From the NCBI RefSeq assembly GCF_946481155.1, contig NZ_CAMLMK010000004.1, forward strand, positions 1 through 64,000: DNA of 64,000 nucleotides, in the 5' to 3' direction. The position numbers were made by a program, and so were the translations under genes. How positions within the stretch are numbered: the stretch's first letter is position 1; each line of letters starts with the position of its first letter. Source of the DNA: an uncultured Flavobacterium sp. (GTDB lineage Bacteria > Bacteroidota > Bacteroidia > Flavobacteriales > Flavobacteriaceae). Below the pieces are notes generated by a model. That model searched no databases and was not told the origin of the DNA. It worked only from the letters and a program-made list of their open reading frames with translations. Below are positions 43,356 through 53,222 of this stretch, one piece after another.

Positions 43356-44675
43356 ATGAGAAATGCCTTTATCATACTGTTGCTGATCGGGTTTTTACCC
43401 AAGATCGAAGCGCAGGAAAAAACACAAAACTTTACGCTGCAGCAGGCCATTGAGCACGCTGTTCAAAACAATTACACCTCCATAAATGCCGGACGTGATA
43501 TTGAAGCAGCCAAGAAGAAAAAATGGGAAACCACAACTATTGGCTTGCCGCAAATTGACGGCACTGTGAGTTACCTGAATAATTTCAAAATTGCAACCAA
43601 CCAGATTATTATCGACGGGCAACCGGTAACGTTACAGTTTGGTAATTACAATACGATGGACGCCGGTGTGAAACTTAGCCAGTTGATTTTCAATGGTTCT
43701 TATCTTGTAGGATTGGAATCGGCAAAAACCTACCTGAAGATTTCGGAAAACGCGAAACTGAAGACCAATCAGGAAGTTAAGGAAATTACCATACAATCTT
43801 ATGGCAACGTACTTTTAGCCGAAGAAACCATCAAGATCCTTGAAAAGAACAAAGGCATTCTGGAAAAAACCACCAACGATACCCAACAGATTTTCAAAAA
43901 CGGACTGATTGAAGAGGAAAATGTTGAACAATTGCAGATTACGTTAGCTTCGGTAAACAGTTCCTTGGATTATGCCAAACGAATGAAAACCATTGCGACC
44001 AATATGTTAAAACTGGTAATGGGAATCCCTTTGGAACAGGAAATCATCCTAACGGAAAAACTGGATACGCTAACGGAACAAAATATTGATTTGGCACTTT
44101 TGCAGCGTCAGTTTGATGTAAAAAACAACATCGATTATCAGATTGGCGAAAATGTAACGGAATCAAAACGCTTGTTAGTAAAATATGAGAAAAGCAAAGC
44201 ATTGCCTTCTTTAGGAGCTAATGTAAACTTTGGCTACAACACTTTTGGCAACCGCTTTACCATGTTCGATTCCGATCAGCAATGGTATAATTATTCCAAT
44301 CTGGGTGTCGCTTTAAACATTCCGATTTTCAGTTCTTTAGGAAGAAGTTCGAGAACACAGCAAGCCAAAATCGCTTATGACCAAGCCAAAACCAACTTAA
44401 CCGAAACCGAGCAAAAGCTTCAATTAGAGTACCAGAAAGCGAAAAGCGATTATGAGTACAGCATCGAGCAGCTGGCTACATCCAAAAATACCCTGCGATT
44501 AGCGGAACGTATCGAAGGCAAGCAACAGGTCAAATTCAAGGAAGGACTTTCCACGAGTTTCGATTTTACTGAAGCGCAACGCCAATTATATACCGCACAG
44601 CAAAGTTATCTGGAAGCGATGATTAATGTCATCAACAAAAAAGCCTTATTAGAAAAAATCAGCAACAATCAATAA
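43356..44675 (+). CDS. TolC family outer-membrane efflux protein
   Basis: A 439-residue outer-membrane channel of a tripartite pump. The signal peptide (MRNAFIILLLIGFLPKIEAQ) is followed by two OEP repeats with the family start TLQQAIEHAVQNNYT, long coiled-coil helices, and the second repeat near YSNLGVALNIPIFSSLGRSS. The length is typical (about 420-480). It starts three bases after tetR and ends seven bases before the adaptor gene, so all are co-transcribed. Confidence 0.93.
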   Translation: MRNAFIILLLIGFLPKIEAQEKTQNFTLQQAIEHAVQNNYTSINAGRDIEAAKKKKWETTTIGLPQIDGTVSYLNNFKIATNQIIIDGQPVTLQFGNYNTMDAGVKLSQLIFNGSYLVGLESAKTYLKISENAKLKTNQEVKEITIQSYGNVLLAEETIKILEKNKGILEKTTNDTQQIFKNGLIEEENVEQLQITLASVNSSLDYAKRMKTIATNMLKLVMGIPLEQEIILTEKLDTLTEQNIDLALLQRQFDVKNNIDYQIGENVTESKRLLVKYEKSKALPSLGANVNFGYNTFGNRFTMFDSDQQWYNYSNLGVALNIPIFSSLGRSSRTQQAKIAYDQAKTNLTETEQKLQLEYQKAKSDYEYSIEQLATSKNTLRLAERIEGKQQVKFKEGLSTSFDFTEAQRQLYTAQQSYLEAMINVINKKALLEKISNNQ

Positions 44676-44682
44676 CAACAGT

Positions 44683-45822
44683 ATGAAAAAAATAATAACC
44701 TTAACCCTGGCAGCACTATTTTTAATTGCCTGCGGAAACAAAGAAAACACCAGTTCCACCGATGCCTTAATCGATGCGAAAAACATAAAAGGACTAAAGG
44801 AAAAAAGAGTTTCCCTACAAGCCGAATTATCTAAAATCGATGCTGCTTTAGCCGACATGGATTCTATTAAAGAAGAAGTACTGGTAGAAGTCGCTCCCGT
44901 AATGGATACGACATTTAGCCATTATGTTGAAGTACAGGGAAATGTAGTAACCAGAGAAAATATCCTGATCCAGCCGGAATTCTCAGGAACACTTACCGCT
45001 TTAAATGTGAAAGTCGGTCAAAGAGTGAGCAAAGGCCAGGTTTTAGGCCGCGTGGACGATGCGGGAATGGGACAGCAATTGGCCCAGGTACAAACGCAAT
45101 ACGAATTGGCGAAAACCACTTATGAAAGACAAAAACGTTTATGGGAACAAAAAATCGGATCTGAAATCCAGTATTTACAGGCTCAGACACAAATGATCAG
45201 TCTGCAGAAACAAGTAAACCAGATGCGTGCTCAACTTGCGAAAACCGTTATCAAAGCGCCTTTCACCGGCGTAATCGATGAAGTTTTCGTTGAAAGAGGT
45301 CAGGTTGTTGCGCCAAGCCAGCAAGGCTTAATGCGTATTGTGAATTTAAGCAACATGTATGTTACAGCTTCTGTTCCGGAAAGCAATATCGGTAAAGTGA
45401 AAGTTGGTACCGAAGTGGAAGTCTTCATCGCCTCCATCAACAAGACCATCAAAGGAAAAGTACGTCAGGCAGCGAATTACATAAACCCGAACAACAGAAG
45501 TTTTGACATCGAGGTAGCGGTTTCCAATGCGGATAACCTGCTTCGTCCAAATCAGGTAGCGAAACTTAAAATTGTGGACTACACGAAAGCAAACACTATG
45601 GTAGTTCCGGCAAACATTGTTCAGGAAGATGCGAAAGGAAACAAGTATGTGTACCTGGTAGCAAATTCCGACGGCAAAACCGGCATTGCCAAAAAAGCCA
45701 TCGTAAAAATTGGCCAGACTGCTAACAACCAAACTGAAATCCTTGACGGATTAACCAGCAAAGACATTGTGGTTACAGAAGGCGCTAACACCGTTTCCGA
45801 AGGAATGAAACTGAATTTTTAA
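44683..45822 (+). CDS. RND efflux periplasmic adaptor (membrane fusion protein), lipoprotein
   Basis: Links the inner-membrane pump to TolC. The 379-residue protein has a lipobox LFLIAC (cysteine 17) and a short coiled-coil (about residues 40-60). The lipoyl/biotinyl-like domain has LNVKVGQRVSKGQVLGRVDD on one side and AQLAKTVIKAPFTGVIDEVF on the other of a helical hairpin (about 125-175). A beta-barrel and membrane-proximal domain complete the fold. RND-type MFP architecture is complete. Confidence 0.94.
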   Translation: MKKIITLTLAALFLIACGNKENTSSTDALIDAKNIKGLKEKRVSLQAELSKIDAALADMDSIKEEVLVEVAPVMDTTFSHYVEVQGNVVTRENILIQPEFSGTLTALNVKVGQRVSKGQVLGRVDDAGMGQQLAQVQTQYELAKTTYERQKRLWEQKIGSEIQYLQAQTQMISLQKQVNQMRAQLAKTVIKAPFTGVIDEVFVERGQVVAPSQQGLMRIVNLSNMYVTASVPESNIGKVKVGTEVEVFIASINKTIKGKVRQAANYINPNNRSFDIEVAVSNADNLLRPNQVAKLKIVDYTKANTMVVPANIVQEDAKGNKYVYLVANSDGKTGIAKKAIVKIGQTANNQTEILDGLTSKDIVVTEGANTVSEGMKLNF

Positions 45823-45849
45823 TAATTTAAAATTCATAATTAATTTAAT

Positions 45850-48800
45850 ATGAGCCATCACCAACAAAAAGAATTCAGCATATCGAGTTGGGCCGTAGAC
45901 AACCGTGTTACAGTATATATTTTCACTTTTATAATTGTAATCACCGGAATTTACGCCTACATCACTATGCCTCGAGAAGATTTCCCGGAAATCATCGAGA
46001 ACAAAATATACATTTCTTCGGTTTTCCCTGGTAACTCGGCGGAAGACGTCGAGAAGCTGGTTATTGAACCGCTTGAGAAGAATATTAAAAACATTAGCGG
46101 GGTAGAAAAAGTAACGTCTACTTCTTTTCAGGATTACGGAATGATTATCGCCGAATTCGGTGACGATGTTTCCATAGATCAGGCGAAGGAAAAAATCAAG
46201 GACAAAGTCGAATTGTCGCAAGCTGATACGGATTGGCCTAATCTTGACAACGGAAGTAAAGTAGAGCCAAGCGTTTTCGAATTGAACATTTCGGAAGAAG
46301 TGCCTATTCTGAACATAAACCTTCAGGGCAACTATACGACGCAGCAGCTGAAAAAATATGGCGAATCCCTTGAAGACGACATTGAAGAAATTGCGGAAGT
46401 GAAGCAGGTTGACATTTTGGGTGTTGATGACAAAGAAGTTGAAATCGCGATCGACGTTTTCAAAATGTCGGCAGCGCAGGTAAGCTTCGACGATATCCAA
46501 AATGCGGTGAAATATGAGAACATGACGCTTTCCGGAGGTAATTTGACTTCACAAGGTTCGCGAAACAATATCCGAATCATTGGGGAAATCTCAGATCCGT
46601 CGCAGTTGGAAAACATCATCGTGAAATCGTGGGGCGGAAGTGTTTATTTAAAAGACATAGCGACTATCCGTTTCAAAGAAAAAGAAAAAACTACGTTTGC
46701 CCGCGAAAAAGGCGAAGAAGTCGTGATGCTGAATGTTAAAAAACGCTCGGGAGAAAACATGATTTCTGCTATTGAAGCGGTAAAAGAGAGAATAGAAAAA
46801 GCTCAGGCTTCGTACTTGCCCAAAAACCTGAAAGTTACTTTGACCAACGACCAGTCGTCACGAGTAGAGCATCAGGTAGATGAGCTATCCAACCACATTA
46901 TCTTCGGTATTATCCTGGTAATGCTGGTATTGATGTTCACCATGGGATTGCGTAACTCTTTATTTGTAGGCGCGGCAATTCCGCTTTCAATGCTGATGGC
47001 GTTCGGTATTTTATCCGCTTTTGGCGTAACCCTAAATACTATGGTATTGTTTGCCCTGGTTATGGGTCTGGGGATGTTGGTGGATGACGGTATCGTGGTA
47101 GTTGACAACGTTTTTGCCAATATGAAAAAAGGCATGGCAAGGGTTCCGGCATCGAAAATCGGTATCGGGGAAATAGCATGGCCGGTAATTTCATCAACGG
47201 CAACAACTTTGGCAGCCTTCTTCCCGCTGGGATTATGGCCGGGTACCATGGGTAAATTCATGATTTATTTTCCGATGACGCTTTCTGTGGTACTTGGTGC
47301 TTCGCTATTCGTGGCGATGATCATTAATGCCTCAATGACGGGAGGTTTCATGGACCTGGAAGATAAAAACATCAACAAAAAATCCTTAATACGTTATTCC
47401 ATCATCTTTGCTATTGTCGGAATTCTATTCGCTCTTCCGGGTTATTTGGGAGATATGAAACTGTTGCGTGCTTTAGGTCATTTAGCATTCATAAGCATAG
47501 GAATGATGTGGCTGTATTACAAATTCTTATTCCAATGGACACAGGATTTCCAGCACAGCTTCTTCCCGAGAATGGAGAAAAAATACCAGGCGTTTTTGGA
47601 TAAGATCCTAACTGGGAGAAAACCGGTATATGCCTTAATCGGAATCATCGGAATGTTGTTCTTATCATTCATGCTGGTTGGTATTTTCCCCAGAGAAGTA
47701 TTGTTTTTCCCGAATAACATTCCAAATCAGGTAATCGCTTATATCGAATATCCACAGGGAACTGATATCGAAAAAACAAATAAAGCAACAAAATTCGTAG
47801 AGAACCAGATCATCAACACATTAACGAAATACGTCGATAAAGACACTGATAAAAATTATTTAGCGGAATCTATCGTTTCCCAGGTTGGTTTCGGCGCAGG
47901 AAATCCTCAGGTAGATGCCGGTTCGCAATCGGAAACGCCGCACAAAGGAAAAGTAACGGTTTCGTTTACGGAGTTTAAATTCCGACGAGGAATCAATACT
48001 GCCGATGTGATGGAGGAAATCCGCGGAAAAATCAAAGGAATTCCGGGGGCTTCGGTAACCGTTGAAAAAGATGCTGCCGGACCGCCTTCTGGTTATCCGA
48101 TCAGTGTGCAGCTTTCGGGTACGGATTATGAAGTGATGCTGAAAGAAGCCGATAAAATGATTGCCTTCCTGAATGCGAAAAACATCCCGGGCATCGAAAA
48201 ACTGAAAGTCGACATCAATAAGGAAAGTCCTGAATTAGCTGTAAAAGTGGACCGTGTAAACGCGGGAAGTCTTGGAATTTCAACCGGACAGCTTGGATTC
48301 ACCCTGCGCCGTTCAGTATACGGACAGGAAATCTCTACCTATAAAGAAGGGGATGATGATTACAACATCACCATGCGCCTTCAGGAAGACCAGCGTAAGA
48401 ATGAAGACATCCTGTTCAATCAGCCGATAACGTTCCGAAACATGAACAACGGTCAGATCATGCAGGTGCCAATTTCTGCGGTAGCGCAAACCGATAAGAC
48501 CAAAACGTTCAATCAGGTAAAACGTAAGAATTACAAACGAATCATGACCATTTATTCGAATGTAATTACAGGCTACAATGCCAATACGATTACCGCCGAT
48601 ATCAAAACCGCATTAAATAATTATAAGTTACCGGAGGGCGTTACTTATTCGTTCTCGGGCGAGCAGGAAGAACAGGGCAAGAATCAGGATTTCCTTTTCC
48701 GGGCTTTATTGTTGGCCTTGGCAGGAATTACAACGATTATCGTATTGCAGTTCAACTCGGTTTCCAAAACATTCATCATCATGTTCACCGTATTGCTTAG

Positions 48801-49320
48801 TTTCAGTGGGGTATTCTATGGCTATGTGATTGCGCAGATGGATTTTGTAATCCTGATGACGATGATGGGAATCATCTCGCTCGCGGGGGTTGTAGTGAAG
48901 AACGGTATCGTGTTAATGGACTTCTTCGTCCTCTTATTAGATAAAAAAGTAGCCGAATTCAATGTGGAATCGCACGATGATTTACCATTACTGGAAGTGA
49001 AAAACGTAATCATCGAAAGTGGGAAATCACGTCTTCGTCCGGTATTGTTAACAGCCTTAACGGCGGTATTAGGTTTAATTCCATTGGCAATCGGACTGAA
49101 TTTCGATTTCTTCTCTCTGATTACCGATCTGAACCCGCATATTTTCATGGGTGGGGATAACGTAATCTTCTGGGGGCCATTGGCATGGACCATTATCTTC
49201 GGATTAACTTACGCAACCATTCTGACATTAGTTATGGTACCAGTAATGTTCTATTTGGTAAAACGCACTAAATACTGGTTACGCGACAGAAAGAAAAAAA
49301 CAATTGAAGCGGAAGCTTAA
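45850..49320 (+). CDS. RND superfamily multidrug efflux transporter, extended form
   Basis: Proton-driven inner-membrane pump of 1156 residues (AcrB-like HAE1 family). The first helix (YIFTFIIVITGIYAYITMP) is followed by a periplasmic porter domain, helices with the proton-relay aspartates in GLGMLVDDGIVVVDNV, a second porter domain and the C-terminal helices (MTMMGIISLAGVVVKNGIVL). It is about 100 residues longer than AcrB. Much of the excess is between the two halves, where IRYSIIFAIVGILFALPG and AFISIGMMWLYYKFLF look like two additional membrane helices. Substrates are unknown. Confidence 0.95.
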   Translation: MSHHQQKEFSISSWAVDNRVTVYIFTFIIVITGIYAYITMPREDFPEIIENKIYISSVFPGNSAEDVEKLVIEPLEKNIKNISGVEKVTSTSFQDYGMIIAEFGDDVSIDQAKEKIKDKVELSQADTDWPNLDNGSKVEPSVFELNISEEVPILNINLQGNYTTQQLKKYGESLEDDIEEIAEVKQVDILGVDDKEVEIAIDVFKMSAAQVSFDDIQNAVKYENMTLSGGNLTSQGSRNNIRIIGEISDPSQLENIIVKSWGGSVYLKDIATIRFKEKEKTTFAREKGEEVVMLNVKKRSGENMISAIEAVKERIEKAQASYLPKNLKVTLTNDQSSRVEHQVDELSNHIIFGIILVMLVLMFTMGLRNSLFVGAAIPLSMLMAFGILSAFGVTLNTMVLFALVMGLGMLVDDGIVVVDNVFANMKKGMARVPASKIGIGEIAWPVISSTATTLAAFFPLGLWPGTMGKFMIYFPMTLSVVLGASLFVAMIINASMTGGFMDLEDKNINKKSLIRYSIIFAIVGILFALPGYLGDMKLLRALGHLAFISIGMMWLYYKFLFQWTQDFQHSFFPRMEKKYQAFLDKILTGRKPVYALIGIIGMLFLSFMLVGIFPREVLFFPNNIPNQVIAYIEYPQGTDIEKTNKATKFVENQIINTLTKYVDKDTDKNYLAESIVSQVGFGAGNPQVDAGSQSETPHKGKVTVSFTEFKFRRGINTADVMEEIRGKIKGIPGASVTVEKDAAGPPSGYPISVQLSGTDYEVMLKEADKMIAFLNAKNIPGIEKLKVDINKESPELAVKVDRVNAGSLGISTGQLGFTLRRSVYGQEISTYKEGDDDYNITMRLQEDQRKNEDILFNQPITFRNMNNGQIMQVPISAVAQTDKTKTFNQVKRKNYKRIMTIYSNVITGYNANTITADIKTALNNYKLPEGVTYSFSGEQEEQGKNQDFLFRALLLALAGITTIIVLQFNSVSKTFIIMFTVLLSFSGVFYGYVIAQMDFVILMTMMGIISLAGVVVKNGIVLMDFFVLLLDKKVAEFNVESHDDLPLLEVKNVIIESGKSRLRPVLLTALTAVLGLIPLAIGLNFDFFSLITDLNPHIFMGGDNVIFWGPLAWTIIFGLTYATILTLVMVPVMFYLVKRTKYWLRDRKKKTIEAEA

Positions 49321-49346
49321 ACACTAGATTGATTTAATTTGTTCTT

Positions 49347-49376
49347 AAACCGCCGCAGCAATGTGGCGGTTTTTTA
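49347..49376 (+). terminator. Rho-independent terminator of the efflux operon
   Basis: Stem AAACCGCC/GGCGGTTT with a 10-base loop and a T tract, 26 bases after the RND stop. Confidence 0.85.
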
Positions 49377-49395
49377 TTACCGGATAAAAAACAAG

Positions 49396-49425
49396 AATGG
49401 CTGTTACGGAGTAGTAACAGCCATT
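49396..49425 (-). terminator. Terminator hairpin of the TlpA-like gene, repeat copy 1
   Basis: A perfect 12-bp stem AATGGCTGTTAC/GTAACAGCCATT with a six-base loop. On the minus strand it runs into CTTGTTTTTT, as expected for a terminator, 21 bases after the gene stop. A near-copy lies on the other side of the gene at 50579. Confidence 0.85.
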
Positions 49426-49446
49426 TTATTATTTGCTATAAGTCTT

Positions 49447-50451
49447 TTATTTCAGCAATTCATCTAAAACCGAAGCCAATTCTGGAGAAGAAGGTCTTGG
49501 CGCATCAGCATTTACCACTTTACCATTCGGATCAATCAATATGAATCTCGGGATTCCCATCACATTAAAATCCTGAACAAATTTTGAATTCCAGTCTTTG
49601 TCTGCCAAAAGCTGTACTCCGGTCAATTGTTTGTCGGCTATCATTTTTTTCCATTTTTCCATATCGGTCTGTTTGTCAATAGAAATACTTACAAACTCAA
49701 TTTTTTTATCGTGATATTTCTTTTCAACTTCCTTTAAAAACGGAATCTCTGCACGACATGGCCCACACCAGGTAGCCCAAAGATCGATGTAAACGTATTT
49801 TCCTCTGAAATCTTCCAATTTCGATTTTCCGCCTTTATAATTCACATAATCGAAAGAAGGAGCCATCGTGTTTTTCATCGCATTGCTCATTTCCTGATCT
49901 TGTTTCATCCTTTTAAAGGCCATTTTCATTTGTGCGAATTCTGATTCAGTTTCCTTTTTCTGAATAGCTACAAAAGATGCTGCTAATTTTTTATCACCCA
50001 AACGTGCCAATTTACTTTTAAGGATTTCATCGGATTTGGTATCGAAATCTGATTCATTGGATGCAAACAACCCGCTGTAATCAACTTTTTCATCCAACAG
50101 CATCTCTTTTGCCAAAAAGTTATTTTCTGCCGCACCGCTTCCTTCATAAACTATGGATTCATCAAACTGATTAACATCCATCCTCAATTTTAAGTCAAGA
50201 CCATTTTTAAGATATAACTTCGTGTATTCCTCACCAATCTGGAGCTGATAGATTCCTTCCTCAACCGCAAAGGTCTCTTTATAGAGGCCATTGTTGCCTT
50301 TTATTGTTTTAATCGGTCTTCCATGGGAAGAAATAACCGCCTCATTAGAACTGTTCGCAATATTCGCAGTAAACGTGACAGCATCTTTGCTTTGGCCGCA
50401 AACCGATAGTGCCGACAATAATGGTACAATAAGTAAAAAAATTTTCTTCAT
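49447..50451 (-). CDS. TlpA-like thiol-disulfide oxidoreductase (secreted)
   Basis: A 334-residue exported protein. The signal peptide (MKKIFLLIVPLLSALSVCGQ) is followed by an N-terminal DUF4369-like beta domain (about residues 22-125), a helical linker rich in K and M, and a C-terminal AhpC/TlpA thioredoxin domain (about 195-334). The domain has the redox site DLWATWCGPCRAEIPFL and the cis-proline loop MGIPRFILIDPNG. Bacteroidota use many such proteins for periplasmic disulfide reduction, including heme or cytochrome maturation. The partner is unknown. A TACATTTG -7 box lies 30 bases upstream. Confidence 0.9.
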   Translation of the reverse strand: MKKIFLLIVPLLSALSVCGQSKDAVTFTANIANSSNEAVISSHGRPIKTIKGNNGLYKETFAVEEGIYQLQIGEEYTKLYLKNGLDLKLRMDVNQFDESIVYEGSGAAENNFLAKEMLLDEKVDYSGLFASNESDFDTKSDEILKSKLARLGDKKLAASFVAIQKKETESEFAQMKMAFKRMKQDQEMSNAMKNTMAPSFDYVNYKGGKSKLEDFRGKYVYIDLWATWCGPCRAEIPFLKEVEKKYHDKKIEFVSISIDKQTDMEKWKKMIADKQLTGVQLLADKDWNSKFVQDFNVMGIPRFILIDPNGKVVNADAPRPSSPELASVLDELLK

Positions 50452-50481
50452 AGTTAGTTAGTTTTTAGAATTTTTAGTATC

Positions 50482-50489
50482 CAAATGTA
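50482..50489 (-). promoter_or_regulatory. Putative -7 promoter element of the TlpA-like gene
   Basis: The minus strand reads TACATTTG, matching TAnnTTTG, 30 bases before the ATG at 50451. Confidence 0.5.
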
Positions 50490-50578
50490 TTTTTTTAATC
50501 ATTATGCATAATTTTCCGGTTTAAACTTTAAAAAAAAATTAACACTATTCATAAATTTTCACATAAATCTTAAAAACA

Positions 50579-50612
50579 AGAATGGCTGTCACTACTCTGT
50601 AACAGCCATTCT
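50579..50612. repeat. Orphan hairpin, repeat copy 2 of the TlpA terminator
   Basis: An 11-bp stem AGAATGGCTGT/ACAGCCATTCT, a C-A mismatch, two more pairs and a six-base loop. The arms match the hairpin at 49396, and both copies are flanked by AAAACAAG on the same side. No coding gene adjacent on either strand needs a terminator here, and its loop reads as the inverse of copy 1. Confidence 0.75.
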
Positions 50613-50901
50613 CCTTTAAAGACACTGGGTTTTGAATCCTATCGTAAACAGATATAATCTTTTTTGAAATTCAAATCGTGATTAATTTCTGTTCACTATC
50701 GCGTCTCTAAACCATTATTTCATCTAGAAATCAAGGTCTAAAACCATATACTAATTTACGACAATTTTAGATTTTAAAAAACTTTTGAGGCTTCATTGGT
50801 GCCTTAAACTGCTAAAATTAACACTTGTTTGGCAAAAGCGGTTGTCTTTTTAACCTCTTTTTAAATTTTATAACCAGGTTTCAAAGTCGGAAAATAAAAC
50901 T

Positions 50902-50909
50902 TAAATTTG
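50902..50909 (+). promoter_or_regulatory. Putative -7 promoter element of aspS
   Basis: TAAATTTG matches TAnnTTTG, 17 bases before the ATG at 50927. It lies within the longer in-frame extension that opens at 50825, favouring the downstream start. Confidence 0.5.
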
Positions 50910-50926
50910 CATCAAATTTTATTAGA

Positions 50927-52678
50927 ATGTACAGAAGTCATAACTGCGGCGAATTGAACGCCTCAAACATCAATACTGAAGTTACCCTTGCCGGATGGGT
51001 GCAGAAATCACGCGATAAAGGTTTTATGATCTGGGTGGATTTACGTGACCGTTACGGCATTACGCAATTGATCTTCGACGAAAGCCGTACGGACAAAACT
51101 GTTTTCGAATTGGCAAAAACGTTGGGTCGTGAATTCGTAATCCAGGTTAAGGGAACGGTTATCGAAAGGGAATCCAAAAACCCGAATATGGCAACCGGAG
51201 ATATTGAGATTTTGGTATCACAGATGACTATTCTTAATGAGGCGATTACGCCTCCCTTCACTATTGAGGATGAAACCGATGGTGGTGAAGACATTCGTAT
51301 GAAATACCGTTACTTAGACATCCGAAGAAATCCGGTAAAAAACAGTCTTTTGTTCCGTCATAAAGTAGCACAGGAAGTTCGTAATTACCTTTCCGCACAA
51401 GATTTTTGTGAGGTTGAAACTCCATATCTTATCAAATCAACTCCTGAAGGCGCACGTGATTTCGTGGTGCCTTCGCGTATGAACCCAGGGCAGTTTTATG
51501 CTTTGCCACAATCACCGCAAACCTTTAAACAGTTATTGATGGTGGGTGGAATGGACAAATACTTCCAGATCGTGAAATGTTTCCGTGATGAGGATTTAAG
51601 AGCCGACCGTCAACCCGAGTTTACACAGATTGACTGCGAAATGGCTTTTGTGGAACAGGAAGATATTTTGGATACTTTCGAAGGATTGACAAGACATTTA
51701 TTAAAAGAAATAAAAGGCATCGACGTAGAGAAATTCCCAAGAATGACATACGATCACGCCATGAAAACCTATGGAAATGACAAGCCGGACATCCGTTTCG
51801 GAATGGAGTTTGGCGAGTTGAATGCTGTAGCGCAACATAAAGATTTCGGCGTATTCAATTCCGCGGAATTGGTAGTCGGAATAGCTGTACCTGGCGGAGC
51901 TGCCTATACCAGAAAAGAAATTGACGCTTTGATTGACTGGGTAAAACGCCCTCAAATTGGAGCTTCGGGCATGGTTTACTGTAAATTGGAAGCCGACGGA
52001 AGCCTAAAATCTTCAGTAGACAAATTCTACGATCAGGAAGACCTGAAAAAATGGGCAGAAGCCACTGGAGCGAAACAAGGCGATATCATTTTCGTATTGT
52101 CCGGTCCGGAACACAAAACAAGAACGCAATTGAGTGCGCTTCGTATGGAAGTAGCAACTCGTTTAGGCTTGCGCAAACCTGACGAATTTGCACCACTTTG
52201 GGTGGTCGATTTCCCATTATTGGAATTTGATGAAGAAAGCGGACGCTATCATGCGATGCACCACCCGTTTACGTCACCAAAACCGGAGGACATGCATTTA
52301 TTAGCCACTGATCCGGGGAAAGTACGCGCAAATGCGTACGACATGGTTTTAAACGGAAATGAGATTGGCGGAGGTTCGATCCGTATCCATGATAAAGCCA
52401 CGCAGCAACTGATGTTCAAATATTTAGGCTTCACCGAAGAGGAAGCGAAAAACCAGTTCGGTTTCCTTATGGATGCATTCCAGTTTGGAGCACCGCCACA
52501 TGGAGGTCTTGCTTTCGGATTGGACCGATTAGTAGCCATTTTGGGCGGACAGGAAACGATCAGGGATTTCATTGCCTTTCCGAAAAACAACTCAGGAAGA
52601 GACGTAATGATTGATGCTCCATCGATTATTGACGACAAGCAACTGGATGAACTTTCCATAAAACTCAACCTAAAATAA
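50927..52678 (+). CDS. aspS: Aspartyl-tRNA synthetase, bacterial type
   Basis: Charges tRNA-Asp. It is a 583-residue class IIb synthetase. The N-terminal OB fold ([20 protein letters not shown]) is followed by the catalytic core with motif 2 ([20 protein letters not shown]), the bacterial GAD insertion domain (about residues 290-415) and motif 3 ([14 protein letters not shown]) near the end. The ATG at 50927 starts the conserved [11 protein letters not shown] and has a -7 box just upstream. The window also has asnS, so this could be a discriminating enzyme, but that cannot be decided by eye. Confidence 0.97.
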   Translation: MYRSHNCGELNASNINTEVTLAGWVQKSRDKGFMIWVDLRDRYGITQLIFDESRTDKTVFELAKTLGREFVIQVKGTVIERESKNPNMATGDIEILVSQMTILNEAITPPFTIEDETDGGEDIRMKYRYLDIRRNPVKNSLLFRHKVAQEVRNYLSAQDFCEVETPYLIKSTPEGARDFVVPSRMNPGQFYALPQSPQTFKQLLMVGGMDKYFQIVKCFRDEDLRADRQPEFTQIDCEMAFVEQEDILDTFEGLTRHLLKEIKGIDVEKFPRMTYDHAMKTYGNDKPDIRFGMEFGELNAVAQHKDFGVFNSAELVVGIAVPGGAAYTRKEIDALIDWVKRPQIGASGMVYCKLEADGSLKSSVDKFYDQEDLKKWAEATGAKQGDIIFVLSGPEHKTRTQLSALRMEVATRLGLRKPDEFAPLWVVDFPLLEFDEESGRYHAMHHPFTSPKPEDMHLLATDPGKVRANAYDMVLNGNEIGGGSIRIHDKATQQLMFKYLGFTEEEAKNQFGFLMDAFQFGAPPHGGLAFGLDRLVAILGGQETIRDFIAFPKNNSGRDVMIDAPSIIDDKQLDELSIKLNLK

Positions 52679-52683
52679 TACAT

Positions 52684-52710
52684 AAAAAGCGACCTTAAGG
52701 GTCGCTTTTT
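52684..52710 (+). terminator. Rho-independent terminator of aspS
   Basis: An 11-bp stem AAAAAGCGACC/GGTCGCTTTTT with a TTAAG loop and T tract, five bases after the stop. Confidence 0.9.
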
Positions 52711-52790
52711 TATTTAATTGTTACTTAATTAACTTTTCCGCAACGTTTTCGAAACATAATCGGTTTTTTTTAAAAATTTTTGTCAAAAAC

Positions 52791-52820
52791 TTGTTTGCTT
52801 GATAAAAAATTATATCTTTG
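52791..52820 (+). promoter_or_regulatory. Promoter of the cold-shock gene
   Basis: TTG at 52791-52793, a 19-base spacer and TATCTTTG at 52813-52820 fit the Bacteroidota -33/-7 pattern. Same spacing as the nuo promoter. The ATG follows 29 bases later. Confidence 0.65.
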
Positions 52821-52849
52821 GAATATTATTAATTATTTTTATTTACAGA

Positions 52850-53050
52850 ATGCGAACAGGTAAAGTAAAATTCTTTATTGAATCTAAAGGATATGGATTC
52901 ATTACAGACGACGAAACAGGTAATGACATTTTTGTTCATGCAACTGGTCTTAAAGCGGAAGGTTTAAGCGAAGGAACAAAAGTATCTTACGTAGAAGAAG
53001 AAGGAAGAAAAGGTAAAGTAGCTGCTGATGTAGTTGTTATCGAAGACTAA
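52850..53050 (+). CDS. Cold-shock-domain RNA chaperone (CspA-like)
   Basis: A 66-residue single-stranded nucleic-acid binding protein. RNP1 is KGYGFI (residues 13-18) and RNP2 is DIFVH (26-30), in a five-strand OB fold. The ATG at 52850 begins MRTGKVKFF as in the family; the upstream frame from 52799 runs through the promoter and is not used. It is closed by its own terminator. A role in mRNA melting during cold or growth transitions is typical. Confidence 0.94.
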   Translation: MRTGKVKFFIESKGYGFITDDETGNDIFVHATGLKAEGLSEGTKVSYVEEEGRKGKVAADVVVIED

Positions 53051-53082
53051 TATATATTATTTTTTGATTACCTAGAAAAGTT

Positions 53083-53110
53083 AACCGCTCCAAATTGGGG
53101 CGGTTTTTTT
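53083..53110 (+). terminator. Rho-independent terminator of the cold-shock gene
   Basis: A nine-bp stem AACCGCTCC/GGGGCGGTT (one G-U) with an AAATT loop and a run of T residues, 32 bases after the stop. Confidence 0.9.
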
Positions 53111-53222
53111 TGTTAAGAATTTTCTTAAAAGCACTGACAACGCTACGTTAATTATTTGTAATTAGTCTAAATATGTTTTACATTTATAGGTAGTATATCA
53201 ACAAAATCATTAAAAAATTAGG

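Larger units (their letters stand above)
50452..50926. other. Intergenic region without a recognisable gene
   Basis: 475 bases between the TlpA-like start and aspS. It holds the TlpA promoter (50482-50489), a hairpin (50579-50612) matching the TlpA terminator, and the aspS promoter (50902-50909). The rest is AT-rich. An in-frame upstream extension of aspS exists but is not conserved-looking. No other gene or RNA was recognised. Confidence 0.7.

Noticed and set aside
45751..46500. 249-codon open frame on the minus strand opposite the RND pump
   Set aside because: It lies antisense within a strong coding region, has no family resemblance and ends against the adaptor gene. It is a shadow of the biased codon use.
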